A stretch of DNA of 64,000 nt, from the NCBI RefSeq assembly GCF_000519185.1, contig NZ_JAFA01000027.1, positions 223-64,222 of the forward strand. Reading direction: 5' to 3'. Source of the stretch: Paraburkholderia nodosa DSM 21604 (GTDB lineage: Bacteria; Pseudomonadota; Gammaproteobacteria; Burkholderiales; Burkholderiaceae). The position numbers and the translations under genes were made by a program. How positions within the stretch are numbered: the first letter of the stretch is position 1; the number at the start of each line of letters is the position of its first letter. Shown one piece after another: positions 8,261 through 16,787 of the stretch. The notes under the pieces were generated by a model, which searched no databases, was not told the origin of the DNA, and saw only the letters and a program-made list of their open reading frames with translations.

Positions 8261-9100
8261 TCAGAAAAGACGCAGCAACCCGTCGAGCCCGACGAAGTTG
8301 AACGCGACGCTCGCGGCCTCCCGCACCACCGGCTTCGCGCGGAACGCCACCGACAAACCGGCCACGCCCATCATCTTGAGGTCGTTCGAGCCGTCGCCCA
8401 TTGCGATTGCGCGGCGCGGATCGATGCCGATTTCGGCACAGGTTTCGGCGAGCGTACGCGCCTTCACGTCGGCGTTGACGATCTCGCCCGTCACGCGGCC
8501 CGTGAGCTTGCCGTCGACGATTTCGAGCGTGTTCGCGCGCGTGTAGTCGAGCCCGAGGCGCGCTTTCAGGCGCTCGGTGAAGAACGTGAAGCCGCCGGAA
8601 ACCAGCAGCGTCTTCAGCCCGGCGGCCTTCGCGCCCGCGAGCATCTGTTCGGCACCCGGCGAGAGCTGCAGGCGTTCCTCGTACACACGCTCCAGCGCGC
8701 TCGCGTCGAGCCCCTCGAGCAGCGCCACGCGGCGCGTGAGGCTCTCGTTGAAGTCCTTGATCTCGCCGCGCATCGAGGCTTCGGTAATCGCCGCGACCTC
8801 GGCCTTCAGACCGCAGAAGTCGGCGATTTCGTCGATGCATTCGATCGTGATGAGCGTCGAGTCCATGTCCATCGCCAGGAGGCCGAAATCGGCCAGCGCG
8901 CGGCCGGCGTCGACGAACGCATAGTCGAGCTGATGCGTGCCGCAGTAGACCTCGAGGTCGGCGCGCTGGGCCGGCTCGGCGTTCTCGATGCGCAGCGCGT
9001 GGGCATCGATCGGCGCGACGCGGCTGCCGCGGGCGAGGCCGAGGAGCGGCTTGTGATGGACGGTGTCGAGCGGGGCGGGACTCTGGATGACGAGGTTCAT
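8261..9100 (-). CDS. serB: Phosphoserine phosphatase
   Basis: A HAD-superfamily hydrolase of 279 residues that dephosphorylates phosphoserine in the last step of serine synthesis. The catalytic DMDST motif (about residues 77-81) supplies the nucleophile aspartate, followed by VSGGFTFF (motif II) and AMGDGSNDLKM (motif IV). The N-terminal 70 residues form the ACT-like extension usual in proteobacterial SerB. The ATG at 9100 is the family start; the frame stays open further upstream without conserved sequence. Confidence 0.95.
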   Translation of the reverse strand: MNLVIQSPAPLDTVHHKPLLGLARGSRVAPIDAHALRIENAEPAQRADLEVYCGTHQLDYAFVDAGRALADFGLLAMDMDSTLITIECIDEIADFCGLKAEVAAITEASMRGEIKDFNESLTRRVALLEGLDASALERVYEERLQLSPGAEQMLAGAKAAGLKTLLVSGGFTFFTERLKARLGLDYTRANTLEIVDGKLTGRVTGEIVNADVKARTLAETCAEIGIDPRRAIAMGDGSNDLKMMGVAGLSVAFRAKPVVREAASVAFNFVGLDGLLRLF

Positions 9101-9464
9101 GGCAGGACAGGCGAATCCGACGCACGGCGTCGTCGGATTGATCGGATGAAAAAGGGCGCAGTCGCGCGTGTGCGTGCAAGACCCCGCAGTGCTCCTGCAG
9201 TGCGCGGCAAAGCCCGTCATTGTAACGTCCCGCCGACCGCTGCGGTCGCACACGCCGCCCGTCGCGTTTGCGCGCCTCGCGGATACTTCCCCGTTTTTGG
9301 CGTGCGTTTGCGAACACCTTGCAGCGACGAAAGCGCCCATTCGAGGCACAATGAAAGCTCGTGCGGCGATCCAACGGGGGCGGCCGCCGCGCGCCGTCAA
9401 CCGAACGTGTCGCGACTCGCGTCGCGCGACGCGTCATGTGCGCCAAGGCGCCAGGGGAACCGGT
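9101..9464. other. Divergent intergenic region serB / LigD-like polymerase
   Basis: No gene is supported here. An open frame runs through it in the polymerase frame from about 9168, but its translation is Arg/Ala-rich without resemblance to LigD ligase or phosphoesterase domains. Both flanking genes must be transcribed from here. I could not identify a convincing promoter pair. Confidence 0.5.
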
Positions 9465-10517
9465 ATGCAGGACGCCCGCAAGGCCCCAGCCACGACATCT
9501 GCCCGAACGCCGCGCGGCGAGCGGGCCCCGACATCGGACGCCGCCGCACCGGCCACGCCTGCCGCGTCCGTGCACCGCTTGCCTCGTAGCGCACGGCGCC
9601 GGCGTGATGACTCCGCCGACAGCGAAATCGACGGCATACGCATCACGAGCGCAAGGCGCGTCATCGACGCGGACAGCGGCACGCACAAGCTCGAGCTCGT
9701 GCGCTACTACGAGCGCGCCGCGCGCTGGATCCTGCCGCATCTGCGCGATCGCCCCGTGTCGCTCGTGCGCGCACCGCGCGGCCTGAGCGGCGAGATGTTC
9801 TTCCAGCGCCACCGCGCTCGCGCGCCGCTGCCCGAACTCACCGAACACGAAGGGCTCGACCCGGGCCATCCGCCGCTGCTCACGATCGATACGGCGAGAG
9901 CGCTGGTGAGCGCCGCGCAGATGGACGTCATCGAGCTGCACACGTGGAACGCCCATGTCCACGACATCGAGCGGCCCGATCGGGTCGTGTTCGACCTCGA
10001 CCCCGATCCGGCGCTGGGCTGGGACCGCATGATCGAGGCGGCGCAGTCCACGCGCGCCTTGCTTGCGGAACTGAGGCTCGAATCGTTCTGCAAGACGAGC
10101 GGCGGCAAGGGGCTGCATATCGTCGTGCCGCTCACGCCGGAGGCGGGCTGGGATGACGCGAAGGCGTTCGCTCGTGCGGTTGCGCAGCATCTGGCCTCGG
10201 TTTGGCCCACGCAGATCACGGCCACGATGGGCCCCGAACACCGCAAGAAGAAGATCTTCGTCGACTACCTGCGCAATGCGCGCGGTGCGAGCACGGCGCT
10301 CGCGTATGGCGTGCGGGCGCGGCCGGGCATGGGCGTGTCCGTGCCGATCGGCTGGGACGAACTGGAGGCGACGACGGGCGGTGCGCAATGGACGCTTGCG
10401 ACGATCGACGCGCGCCTCGCGCAGATCGAGCAAGCCGATCCCTGGGCGGCCTATGGGCGCGTGCGCCAGACGTTGACGGCGGAGCTGACGCTGGGTCTCG
10501 AAACCGCCGGCAAGTAG
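9465..10517 (+). CDS. Stand-alone LigD-type primase-polymerase domain protein
   Basis: A 350-residue protein equal to the polymerase (archaeo-eukaryotic primase) module of the NHEJ protein LigD, without ligase or phosphoesterase modules. The metal-binding Asp177 and Asp179 lie in VVFDLDP, His218 in GGKGLHIVVPL and Asp267 in FVDYLRN; spacings of 41 and 90 residues match those known for Pseudomonas LigD-Pol (D669, H710, D759). The N-terminal 55 residues are basic, Ala/Pro-rich and probably disordered. AGGGGAACC precedes the ATG. No ku or ligase gene is nearby, so it may act separately in repair, like mycobacterial PolD/PrimPol proteins. That function is inferred. Confidence 0.88.
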   Translation: MQDARKAPATTSARTPRGERAPTSDAAAPATPAASVHRLPRSARRRRDDSADSEIDGIRITSARRVIDADSGTHKLELVRYYERAARWILPHLRDRPVSLVRAPRGLSGEMFFQRHRARAPLPELTEHEGLDPGHPPLLTIDTARALVSAAQMDVIELHTWNAHVHDIERPDRVVFDLDPDPALGWDRMIEAAQSTRALLAELRLESFCKTSGGKGLHIVVPLTPEAGWDDAKAFARAVAQHLASVWPTQITATMGPEHRKKKIFVDYLRNARGASTALAYGVRARPGMGVSVPIGWDELEATTGGAQWTLATIDARLAQIEQADPWAAYGRVRQTLTAELTLGLETAGK

Positions 10518-10820
10518 CGGCGCGAGGTGAGGGTTTGCGCGTGCCGTGTATGCACGACGAGTCGGCCACGCAGACGCCGCCCGGCGCCGACGGTGCGCTG
10601 CCGGACGACAAGCAAATTGCTGGCGATGACAAGCAGGATAAAACCTGGTCCGTGCGATGCATGTGCTCGGCGCAAGGCAGCGCGCAGCGCGCTAGACTGC
10701 TAGCAGACCATCCGCCGCACGGGAGCGGAGCGTCGTACCTGGCGTTTCGCGGCTCGCCGCGTTCGTTGCGTACGCCGCTTTTCGCTCGCGGGCGCGGCCG
10801 TTCCCGCCAGGAGGTGACGC
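10518..10820 (+). other. Intergenic region upstream of secreted protein gene
   Basis: No convincing gene. Only the strong ribosome-binding site of the next gene (AGGAGGTGA at 10809-10817) stands out. No promoter could be assigned with confidence. Confidence 0.5.
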
Positions 10821-11390
10821 ATGCCTTGCCGCAGCTCCCGCCATACTCGCCGCCGCCCCGCGGCGCTCGTCCAGTTTGTCCTCGCCGCTGCCTGCGCGAT
10901 CGCGCTGCCGGCATTCGCGGCCACGCCGATCACGGTCACCTCGAAGGCCGCGACCGACGGGCCGATCCGCTACACCGTGCGGGTCGCGTCGAAGGCGTTC
11001 GGCGACGCCCAGGAGACCCGCACCCTGCGCTCGGGCGACACCGACGACTTCACCTGGCGCACCACGCCGCCGGGCGGTGCGGTCGCGACGCCGCAAGGCT
11101 GCCCGGACTACGCCTCGTTGCCGCTCGACGCGAACGGCGCGATGGTCCGGCAGACCCAGGTGCGTCTGGCGCCTATCGTCGCGAGCAACGGCACGGCCAC
11201 CGTGCAGGTGAGCTTCCGCGCCCAGGCGCCGCACGGCACGCAGACGGTGTCGAACAACGGCGCTTCGCTCACGTGCCCCGCCGTGGTCGCGCATAGCGAG
11301 GTCGCGCATCTCACGATGCCCACCAATGGCACCGCGAAGACGCTCAAGCTCAGCGACGGCACGCAAATCTCGATCTCGGCGCAGCGCTAG
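10821..11390 (+). CDS. Secreted protein of unknown function (DUF6013-like)
   Basis: A 189-residue protein with a basic N-terminus and hydrophobic segment (about 15-33) ending in AFA-ATP, a clear Sec signal peptide. The mature part is Thr/Ser-rich and likely beta-structured, with two cysteines that could form a periplasmic disulfide. From memory it resembles Burkholderia proteins filed as DUF6013, but this was not checked. The Shine-Dalgarno AGGAGGTGA is an almost perfect match to the 16S tail and sits 6 nt from the ATG (counted from AGGAGG), predicting efficient translation. It converges with fetB across a hairpin. Confidence 0.8.
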   Translation: MPCRSSRHTRRRPAALVQFVLAAACAIALPAFAATPITVTSKAATDGPIRYTVRVASKAFGDAQETRTLRSGDTDDFTWRTTPPGGAVATPQGCPDYASLPLDANGAMVRQTQVRLAPIVASNGTATVQVSFRAQAPHGTQTVSNNGASLTCPAVVAHSEVAHLTMPTNGTAKTLKLSDGTQISISAQR

Positions 11391-11409
11391 GACGCGGCTC
11401 GAGCGGGAG

Positions 11410-11439
11410 GGCCGGCGAGACGCCCCGGGCGCGCCGGCC
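11410..11439. terminator. Candidate bidirectional hairpin
   Basis: An 8-bp stem GGCCGGCG/CGCCGGCC with a 14-nt GC-rich loop lies between the convergent stops at 11390 and 11458. There is no T run, so its role as a terminator is tentative. Confidence 0.4.
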
Positions 11440-11457
11440 GCGCACGCCGCCCAGGCT

Positions 11458-12270
11458 TTAAGCGCGTGTCTTGCGCTCGATGAGCCGCGCAACGAGAAAG
11501 CGATGCTGCGGCGAGAACAGGCGCCGGTACGCGAGCAGCACTGCGCCCACCGTGCCCAGCGCCGACGAAGCCGCGATCAGGAACATGATCACGATCTGAT
11601 AGCGCACGGCCTGTAGCGGCGATTGCCCCGCGAGCACCTGGCCCGTCATCATGCCGGGCAGGCTCACCACGCCGACCACGGCCATCTGGTTGAGCGTCGG
11701 AATCATGCCGGCGCGCACGGCTTCGCGGGCGCTCGCCTGCGCGGCTTCCCAGCGCGTTGCGCCCAGCGCGAGCGCGCTCTCCACACGGTCGCGCCGCGCG
11801 GTCAGCTCCTGCATCATGCGCTCCACGCCGAGCGACACCCCCGTCAGCGTGTTGCCGAGAATCATGCCGAGGATCGGAATCGCATACTGCGGCTCGTACC
11901 ACGGCCGGATGCGGATCACCACGAAGAGCCCGACTGCCGCCACGAGCCACGCGCTCACCCAGATCGACACGATGCTGTCCGCGCGCTGCCCGCCATAGGT
12001 GCGCGCGCCGCGCTGCGCCCCTGCAAAGCCGGCGATCAGCGTCATGAGTACCATGAGCGGCAGCACGACGTACCAGCGGTTGAACGCGAACACCCAGCCG
12101 AGCACGTAACCGATCGCGAGCAGCTGCACGACGGTGCGCACGGCGGCCCACGCCAGCTTGCGCTCGAGGTCGAGCTTGAGCAGCACGGAGACCGCGCCGT
12201 TGACGAACACGAGCAGCGCCGCAATGGCGACGTCGCCGATGCCGAGGTTCTGCAGCACGCCGGGGCTCAT
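11458..12270 (-). CDS. fetB: ABC transporter permease, FetB/UPF0014 family
   Basis: A 270-residue integral membrane protein with about seven hydrophobic segments, recognisable from the UPF0014 signatures GMILGNTLTGVSL and PTLNQMAVVGVVSLPGMMTG. In E. coli FetAB exports iron and protects against peroxide stress. Its ATG overlaps the stop of the ATPase gene by the ATGA arrangement at 12267-12270, so the two are translationally coupled. Whether the substrate here is iron is inferred from the family. Confidence 0.92.
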   Translation of the reverse strand: MSPGVLQNLGIGDVAIAALLVFVNGAVSVLLKLDLERKLAWAAVRTVVQLLAIGYVLGWVFAFNRWYVVLPLMVLMTLIAGFAGAQRGARTYGGQRADSIVSIWVSAWLVAAVGLFVVIRIRPWYEPQYAIPILGMILGNTLTGVSLGVERMMQELTARRDRVESALALGATRWEAAQASAREAVRAGMIPTLNQMAVVGVVSLPGMMTGQVLAGQSPLQAVRYQIVIMFLIAASSALGTVGAVLLAYRRLFSPQHRFLVARLIERKTRA

Positions 12271-13013
12271 TGCGCGGCTCCCTGGGTGAACGCCGCGCGC
12301 GTGGCGGGTTCTTCGAGCACACCCGCGCGCATCGTCAGATGCCGCGCGCCCACGCGCTGTGCTTGGGCGGGATCGTGCGAGACCCAGACCGTGGCGCGCG
12401 CCGTGCGCGCCTCATCGAACCAGCCGGCCACGAGCGCTTCGACGGCGCGCGCCGATTCGGGGTCGAGAGACGCGGTCGGCTCGTCGAGCAGGAGCGCTTC
12501 GGGATCGAGCTGGAGCACGCGCACGAGCGCCACGATCTGCGCTTCGCCGCCCGAAAGCTCGGCGGTGTCGCGCGCGAGGAAGTCGCTGGAACGGCCGGTG
12601 GCGGCGAAAAGCGCGCTGGCGCGCGCTGGGTCGAATCGCACGTCGCGATATACCGCTAGCGTATAGGGGTAGCGCAGATTGTCCTCGACGCTGCCGTCGA
12701 GCAGCGCAGGCCGCTGCCGCAGGTACGCAATATGCCGCCGATAGTGGACAATGCGCCCGCGCGTCACCGCTTCGCCGTGCCAGCGCACGTCGCCGCCATC
12801 GAGCGGGTCGAGCAGCGCGAGCGCGCGCAGGAACACGCTCTTGCCGGAGCCGGACGGTCCCGTCAGCACGGCGCGCTCGCCCGCCTGCAGGGCGAAATCG
12901 GTGGGTTGCAGCAGCCACTGGCCGCGTTGCGCGTCGCGCCGGGCGACCTGGTGCGCCTCGACGAGCGGCACGCCAGTGGCGTGGGGTGGGGGAAGTGGGA
13001 TGTGCTTGAGCAT
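12267..13013 (-). CDS. fetA: ABC transporter ATP-binding protein FetA-like
   Basis: A 248-residue ABC ATPase partner of FetB. Walker A is GPSGSGKS, the signature is LSGGEAQIVALVR and Walker B is ALLLDEPTASLD. The Q-loop region is YLRQRPAL. The start at 13013 (MLKHIPLPPP) is chosen as the family-like beginning; the frame is open further upstream into the asmA promoter region but encodes nothing recognisable. It is the first gene of the fetA-fetB operon and diverges from asmA across 130 bp. Confidence 0.9.
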   Translation of the reverse strand: MLKHIPLPPPHATGVPLVEAHQVARRDAQRGQWLLQPTDFALQAGERAVLTGPSGSGKSVFLRALALLDPLDGGDVRWHGEAVTRGRIVHYRRHIAYLRQRPALLDGSVEDNLRYPYTLAVYRDVRFDPARASALFAATGRSSDFLARDTAELSGGEAQIVALVRVLQLDPEALLLDEPTASLDPESARAVEALVAGWFDEARTARATVWVSHDPAQAQRVGARHLTMRAGVLEEPATRAAFTQGAAQ

Positions 13014-13143
13014 CGAAAGATTGCAAACAGGGCCGGCATACAGGTCGTGCGAGGCAGTCGTGCAGATGTAACCGGGCACGCTGACTGCTCTTGCGGTATT
13101 GCAACATAGCAGGCCATACAACAACGCATAACGTGGAGTACGC

Positions 13144-15690
13144 ATGACGTCACCGCAGCCCAAGCCCTTCCGCCTCGGCCGCACGCTCGCCAGGATCATC
13201 GCATGGCTCGTCGCGGTTGTCGTCGTGTTGATTGCCGTGCTCGTCGTCTTCATCCTGGCGTTCGACTGGAACCACGCCAAACCCTACGTGAACGAGAAGG
13301 TCACCGAGGCCATCGGGCGGCCGTTCGCGATCGAAGGCGATCTCAAGGTGGGCTGGCAGCGGCCGCCCGGCGAAACGGGCTGGCGCGCGTGGGTGCCCTG
13401 GCCACGTTTTTCCGCTACGCAGATCGAGATCGCCAATCCCGACTGGACGAAGTCCCCGCACTTCGCCACGCTCGACGAGATCGACTTCGAGGTGGCCGTG
13501 CTGCCGCTGCTCGCGCACGACATCGTGATTCCGGCGATCAATCTCGTGAATCCGTCGATCGACGTCGAGCGTCTCATCGACGGGCGCAACAACTGGACCT
13601 TCAAGCTGCCCGCCTCGAGCGGACCGTCGACGTGGCGGCTCGATCTGCACGACATCACGTTCTCGAGCGGCAATATTGCCGTGAGCGACCAGCAGTCGAA
13701 AACCGACGTGAAGATCGAGGTGAGCCTGCTCGGGCACGGCATCCCGATCGGCAAGGTGATGGAGGAGCAGGAAGCGGCGTCGCGCCAGGGCTCCGCGCAG
13801 GTCATCGGGCGTGCGGGTGCGAACCGGCTGACGCAGCAGGTCAACAAGGAGCAGGCTTCGGAGGCGGCGGCCGCCAGCGCGGCTAGCGGTGCGGCTAGCG
13901 GCGCGGCGGCTTCGGGCGTGCCGGCTGCCGCGAGTGTTGCCGGCACAACCACGGGCACGTCGAGCGCAACAAGCGCGCCCGCAGCCGGCTCGCAGACACT
14001 CGCCGCGAGCGGCGCCAGCAGCGCCGTTGTCGGCTCGGGCGCGGCGCCCGCGCAGCCGCCCGTGAAACAGCCGTTCTACGCGATCGGCTGGACGATCAAG
14101 GGCGCCTATGGCAAGACGGCGCTCTCGGGCGACGGCAAGCTCGGCGGCGTGCTCGCCCTGCAGGACGAGAAGCGCCCGTTCCCGATCCAGGCCGACGTGC
14201 GCGTGGGCGACATGCACATCGCGCTGGTCGGCACGGTCACCGACCCCATGCATCTGGCCGCCGTCGATCTGCGCCTGTGGCTGCAGGGGGAAAGCCTGGC
14301 GCATCTCTACAACCTCACCGGTGTGACGTTGCCCGAAACGCCGCCGTATGCCACCGATGGCCGCTTCGTCGGCAATTTCAAACGCGGCGCGAGCGTGTTC
14401 CGCTATGAGAACTTCACGGGCCGCGTCGGCGGCAGCGATCTGAACGGTACGGTGGTCTACGAGCAACGCACGCCACGGCCGCTCCTGAGCGGCGAGCTGG
14501 TCTCGAACCTGCTGCAGTTCTCGGACCTTGCGCCGATCATCGGCGCCGACAGCCGTGCGAGCAAGGAAAAGCGCGGCGACACCGTGACCCAACCGGCCGA
14601 TCGCGTGATTCCGGTCGAGCAGTTCCGCACCGACCGCTGGAACGCCATCGACGCCGACGTCAAGTTCACGGGGCGGCGCATCATCAAGCAGGGCAGCCTG
14701 CCGGTGCAGGACCTCTACACGCACGTCATGATGACGAACGGCGTGCTCGTGCTCGACCCGCTGCAGTTCGGCGTGGCAGGCGGCACGCTCGGCACGCGGC
14801 TGAGCCTGGACGGCAGCGGCGCGCCGCTCAAGGCGCGCGGCACGCTGGAGGCGCGCCACCTGAAGCTCAAGCAGCTATTCCCGAACTTCAAGACGATGCA
14901 GTCGGCGCTCGGCGAGATCAACGGCGACGCATCGCTCACGGCGACCGGCAACTCGCCGGCGGCGCTCGCTGCGACCTCGAACGGCGAGGTGAAGCTGCTC
15001 GTCACGCAGGGCACGATCAGTAGGCTGCTCATGGAGGCGGCGGGCCTGAACGTGGCGAACGTGGTCTACGAAAAGCTGTTCGGCTCGCGCGACGTGAAAA
15101 TCAATTGCGCCGCGGCCGACTTCGTCGCCACCAACGGCGTGCTCGATCCGCGCGTGTTCGCGCTCGACACCGACGACGCCGTGATCGACATCGACGGCCC
15201 GATCGATCTGCGCGACGAGTCGATGAACATGAGGGTCCATCCGCATACCAAGGGCTTCCGCATTTTCACGCTGCGCTCGCCGCTCTACGTGAAGGGCACC
15301 TTCAAGAACCCGCATGTGGGCGTGGATGCGACGGCGCTTGCGCTGCGCGGCGGCGCCATGATCGGGCTCGGGCTGATCAACCCGTTCGCCGCGCTGATTC
15401 CGCTCATCGCGCCGAGCAACAACAAGCCGCTGCCGTGCGACACGCTGTTCGCGCAGATGCATCAGCATCCCGTGGCGCCGCCGCCGGGCCAGAAAATGCA
15501 TGCGCTGCCAAAGGCCGACCTCGGAAGCGCAGGCACGGGCGCGAGCGCGGCTGCGGCGACTGACAAGGCCGGCAAGGGCGATAAGGGTGACAAGGGCGCG
15601 AAAGCGGGCCCGGCGACGCGCAGCGCGCCGTCGCCGGCCTCGGCGGGCAAGCCGACGCAAGGGCAGGAGCCGCTCTACAAGGGAAGCTGA
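13144..15690 (+). CDS. AsmA family protein
   Basis: An 848-residue envelope protein. One N-terminal transmembrane helix (about 17-41) anchors a large periplasmic AsmA-type domain. AsmA-like proteins are bridge-like lipid-transfer proteins implicated in phospholipid transport and outer-membrane assembly. Family features include the NLVNPSIDVERLIDG-type segment near 136-150, the INGDASLTATG repeat-like segment and the C-terminal MRVHPHTKGFRIFTLRSPLYV stretch. A low-complexity Ala/Ser/Gly/Thr linker (about 232-302) splits the domain, and the last 60 residues are Lys/Gly/Ala-rich. GGAG precedes the ATG. A strong hairpin follows. Confidence 0.88.
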   Translation: MTSPQPKPFRLGRTLARIIAWLVAVVVVLIAVLVVFILAFDWNHAKPYVNEKVTEAIGRPFAIEGDLKVGWQRPPGETGWRAWVPWPRFSATQIEIANPDWTKSPHFATLDEIDFEVAVLPLLAHDIVIPAINLVNPSIDVERLIDGRNNWTFKLPASSGPSTWRLDLHDITFSSGNIAVSDQQSKTDVKIEVSLLGHGIPIGKVMEEQEAASRQGSAQVIGRAGANRLTQQVNKEQASEAAAASAASGAASGAAASGVPAAASVAGTTTGTSSATSAPAAGSQTLAASGASSAVVGSGAAPAQPPVKQPFYAIGWTIKGAYGKTALSGDGKLGGVLALQDEKRPFPIQADVRVGDMHIALVGTVTDPMHLAAVDLRLWLQGESLAHLYNLTGVTLPETPPYATDGRFVGNFKRGASVFRYENFTGRVGGSDLNGTVVYEQRTPRPLLSGELVSNLLQFSDLAPIIGADSRASKEKRGDTVTQPADRVIPVEQFRTDRWNAIDADVKFTGRRIIKQGSLPVQDLYTHVMMTNGVLVLDPLQFGVAGGTLGTRLSLDGSGAPLKARGTLEARHLKLKQLFPNFKTMQSALGEINGDASLTATGNSPAALAATSNGEVKLLVTQGTISRLLMEAAGLNVANVVYEKLFGSRDVKINCAAADFVATNGVLDPRVFALDTDDAVIDIDGPIDLRDESMNMRVHPHTKGFRIFTLRSPLYVKGTFKNPHVGVDATALALRGGAMIGLGLINPFAALIPLIAPSNNKPLPCDTLFAQMHQHPVAPPPGQKMHALPKADLGSAGTGASAAAATDKAGKGDKGDKGAKAGPATRSAPSPASAGKPTQGQEPLYKGS

Positions 15691-15712
15691 TACGGGAAGC
15701 GGACGCGAAAAA

Positions 15713-15744
15713 CACTGCGCCGGGTCAATCGACCCGGCGCAGTG
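15713..15744. terminator. Intrinsic terminator between asmA-like gene and 15773-16225
   Basis: A 14-bp perfect stem (CACTGCGCCGGGTC with its complement) and AATC loop. Read on the minus strand it is followed by GTTTTTCGC, so it is a good terminator for the leftward small gene; it may also end asmA transcription. Confidence 0.8.
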
Positions 15745-15772
15745 CCGTAGTGAACTTCGTTGGAAGCGCGAC

Positions 15773-16225
15773 CTAGCGCAACGAACGCGGCGCCGTGTCG
15801 CCGGCGGCGTCCTGGCGGCGCGTCACGCGCCGGGTGGTCATGGTCGGACGCGCCGCGCCGAACTCGGGCAGGACCCGGCCGCGCGCGCGGCTCGCGAACA
15901 CAAGGAAGCCGAAGCCGTCCGCCTCGTACCAGTAGCCGCCGTTCTCGAGGCCTTCGATCGGCTGTTCGAGCGCGTGAGCGATCGATTCGATGCAGCGCTT
16001 GCGCAACTCACTCGTGCCCGGATAGGGCGGCTGCGCACCGCGCACGCTACACAGGAGCACGTCGAGCCCCGGCAGGATATGCGCATAGAGCACGGGCTCG
16101 TCCTGCGCGCGCGCACGCGCGATCTTGGTATCAAGCTGGCCGAACGGTTTGAAGTGGCTCAGCACGGCGAGAAATGACTCATCGCCGTCTGCCTTGACGC
16201 GTTTGCGCTTTTTCGGGAAGGACAT
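15773..16225 (-). CDS. Conserved-looking small cytoplasmic protein of unknown function
   Basis: A 150-residue protein with a basic start (SFPKKRKRVKAD), a hydrophobic-aromatic core including GGYWYEADGFGFLVF near 107-121, and an Arg-rich tail. No signal peptide or known motif is seen. The start at 16225 gives the basic N-terminus directly; an alternative ATG at 16273 adds 16 residues and has a better ribosome site (GGGAG 7 nt away), so the true start is uncertain. An intrinsic terminator follows its stop on the minus strand. Confidence 0.65.
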   Translation of the reverse strand: MSFPKKRKRVKADGDESFLAVLSHFKPFGQLDTKIARARAQDEPVLYAHILPGLDVLLCSVRGAQPPYPGTSELRKRCIESIAHALEQPIEGLENGGYWYEADGFGFLVFASRARGRVLPEFGAARPTMTTRRVTRRQDAAGDTAPRSLR

Positions 16226-16606
16226 AAAAATTCGCCTGAAAAAGGTGGATTGCAGTACACGCAGCGTTCCCATGCGACCACTCCCGGACTGGTGCGCCGC
16301 ACGTCGATCCTTTATAGCACACGGATTTGCTGTCTTCATGAGGATCGAGATGGGGACGGTCCGCTTAAACGGCGCGCGGACCGCCTGTAGCGATCCGGCC
16401 TGCGCGGCCCGGCTTGCTGCCCCTGTTTCAAAACCCTCATCGCGTTCGCAAACGCCATGCCGGATCGCACGTCGCGCTCATGTAGATATCCCGGCGCTCT
16501 CTCGCTTGTCTCCGTCTCAATAATAGACCTGTGTGTGCGCTCGGTGTGGCGAATTGCCGCAAAAAAGCGGGTTTTCCACGACGCGAGGTGTGTGGTGTCA
16601 CATACA

Positions 16607-16635
16607 TTGTCATCCTGAAAAATCGCGCAGATAAT
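16607..16635 (+). promoter_or_regulatory. Sigma70-type promoter for the kinase cassette
   Basis: TTGTCA at 16607-16612 and GATAAT at 16630-16635 are separated by exactly 17 bp; 5/6 bases match consensus in each box. Transcription would start near 16642 and give a leader of about 145 nt that contains the tandem repeats. Confidence 0.65.
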
Positions 16636-16713
16636 GTTGCGGTTCTGGTGCCCGCGGTTGCCCGAGGCGCCCCCAGCTGGCTGGTTTTGCCAGGGCGGAC
16701 GCGGCGCGAGAGC

Positions 16714-16737
16714 TTGCAAAACGCATTGCAAAACGCA
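16714..16737 (+). repeat. Tandem 12-bp direct repeat
   Basis: Two exact copies of TTGCAAAACGCA lie head-to-tail at 16714-16725 and 16726-16737, 50 bp upstream of the preferred kinase start. They sit in the predicted leader, so they could be an operator or an RNA-level control site. Function unknown. Confidence 0.7.
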
Positions 16738-16787
16738 TGGCGAAAAGCACGGCGCGCCGCCCAGACCCGCCACCGAACCAGACCGAC

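Larger units (their letters stand above)
16226..16787. other. Long intergenic region before the signalling cassette
   Basis: No gene is supported. It holds the divergent control regions of the leftward small gene and the histidine kinase, including the promoter at 16607-16635 and a tandem 12-bp repeat at 16714-16737. The middle (about 16320-16600) shows no recognisable structure. Confidence 0.5.

Noticed and set aside
9168..9464. Possible N-terminal extension of the LigD-like polymerase
   Set aside because: Translation shows no LigD ligase or phosphoesterase sequence; the ATG at 9465 has a good ribosome site.
8085..10433. 782-codon minus-strand frame crossing metC end, serB and the polymerase gene
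   Set aside because: Crosses three real genes with clear motifs; composition is random-like.
10451..10675. 74-codon minus-strand frame after the polymerase gene
   Set aside because: Overlaps the polymerase C-terminus, has no ribosome site or conserved feature.
13014..13280. N-terminal extension of fetA
   Set aside because: Would overlap the start of the divergent asmA gene and encodes no conserved sequence.
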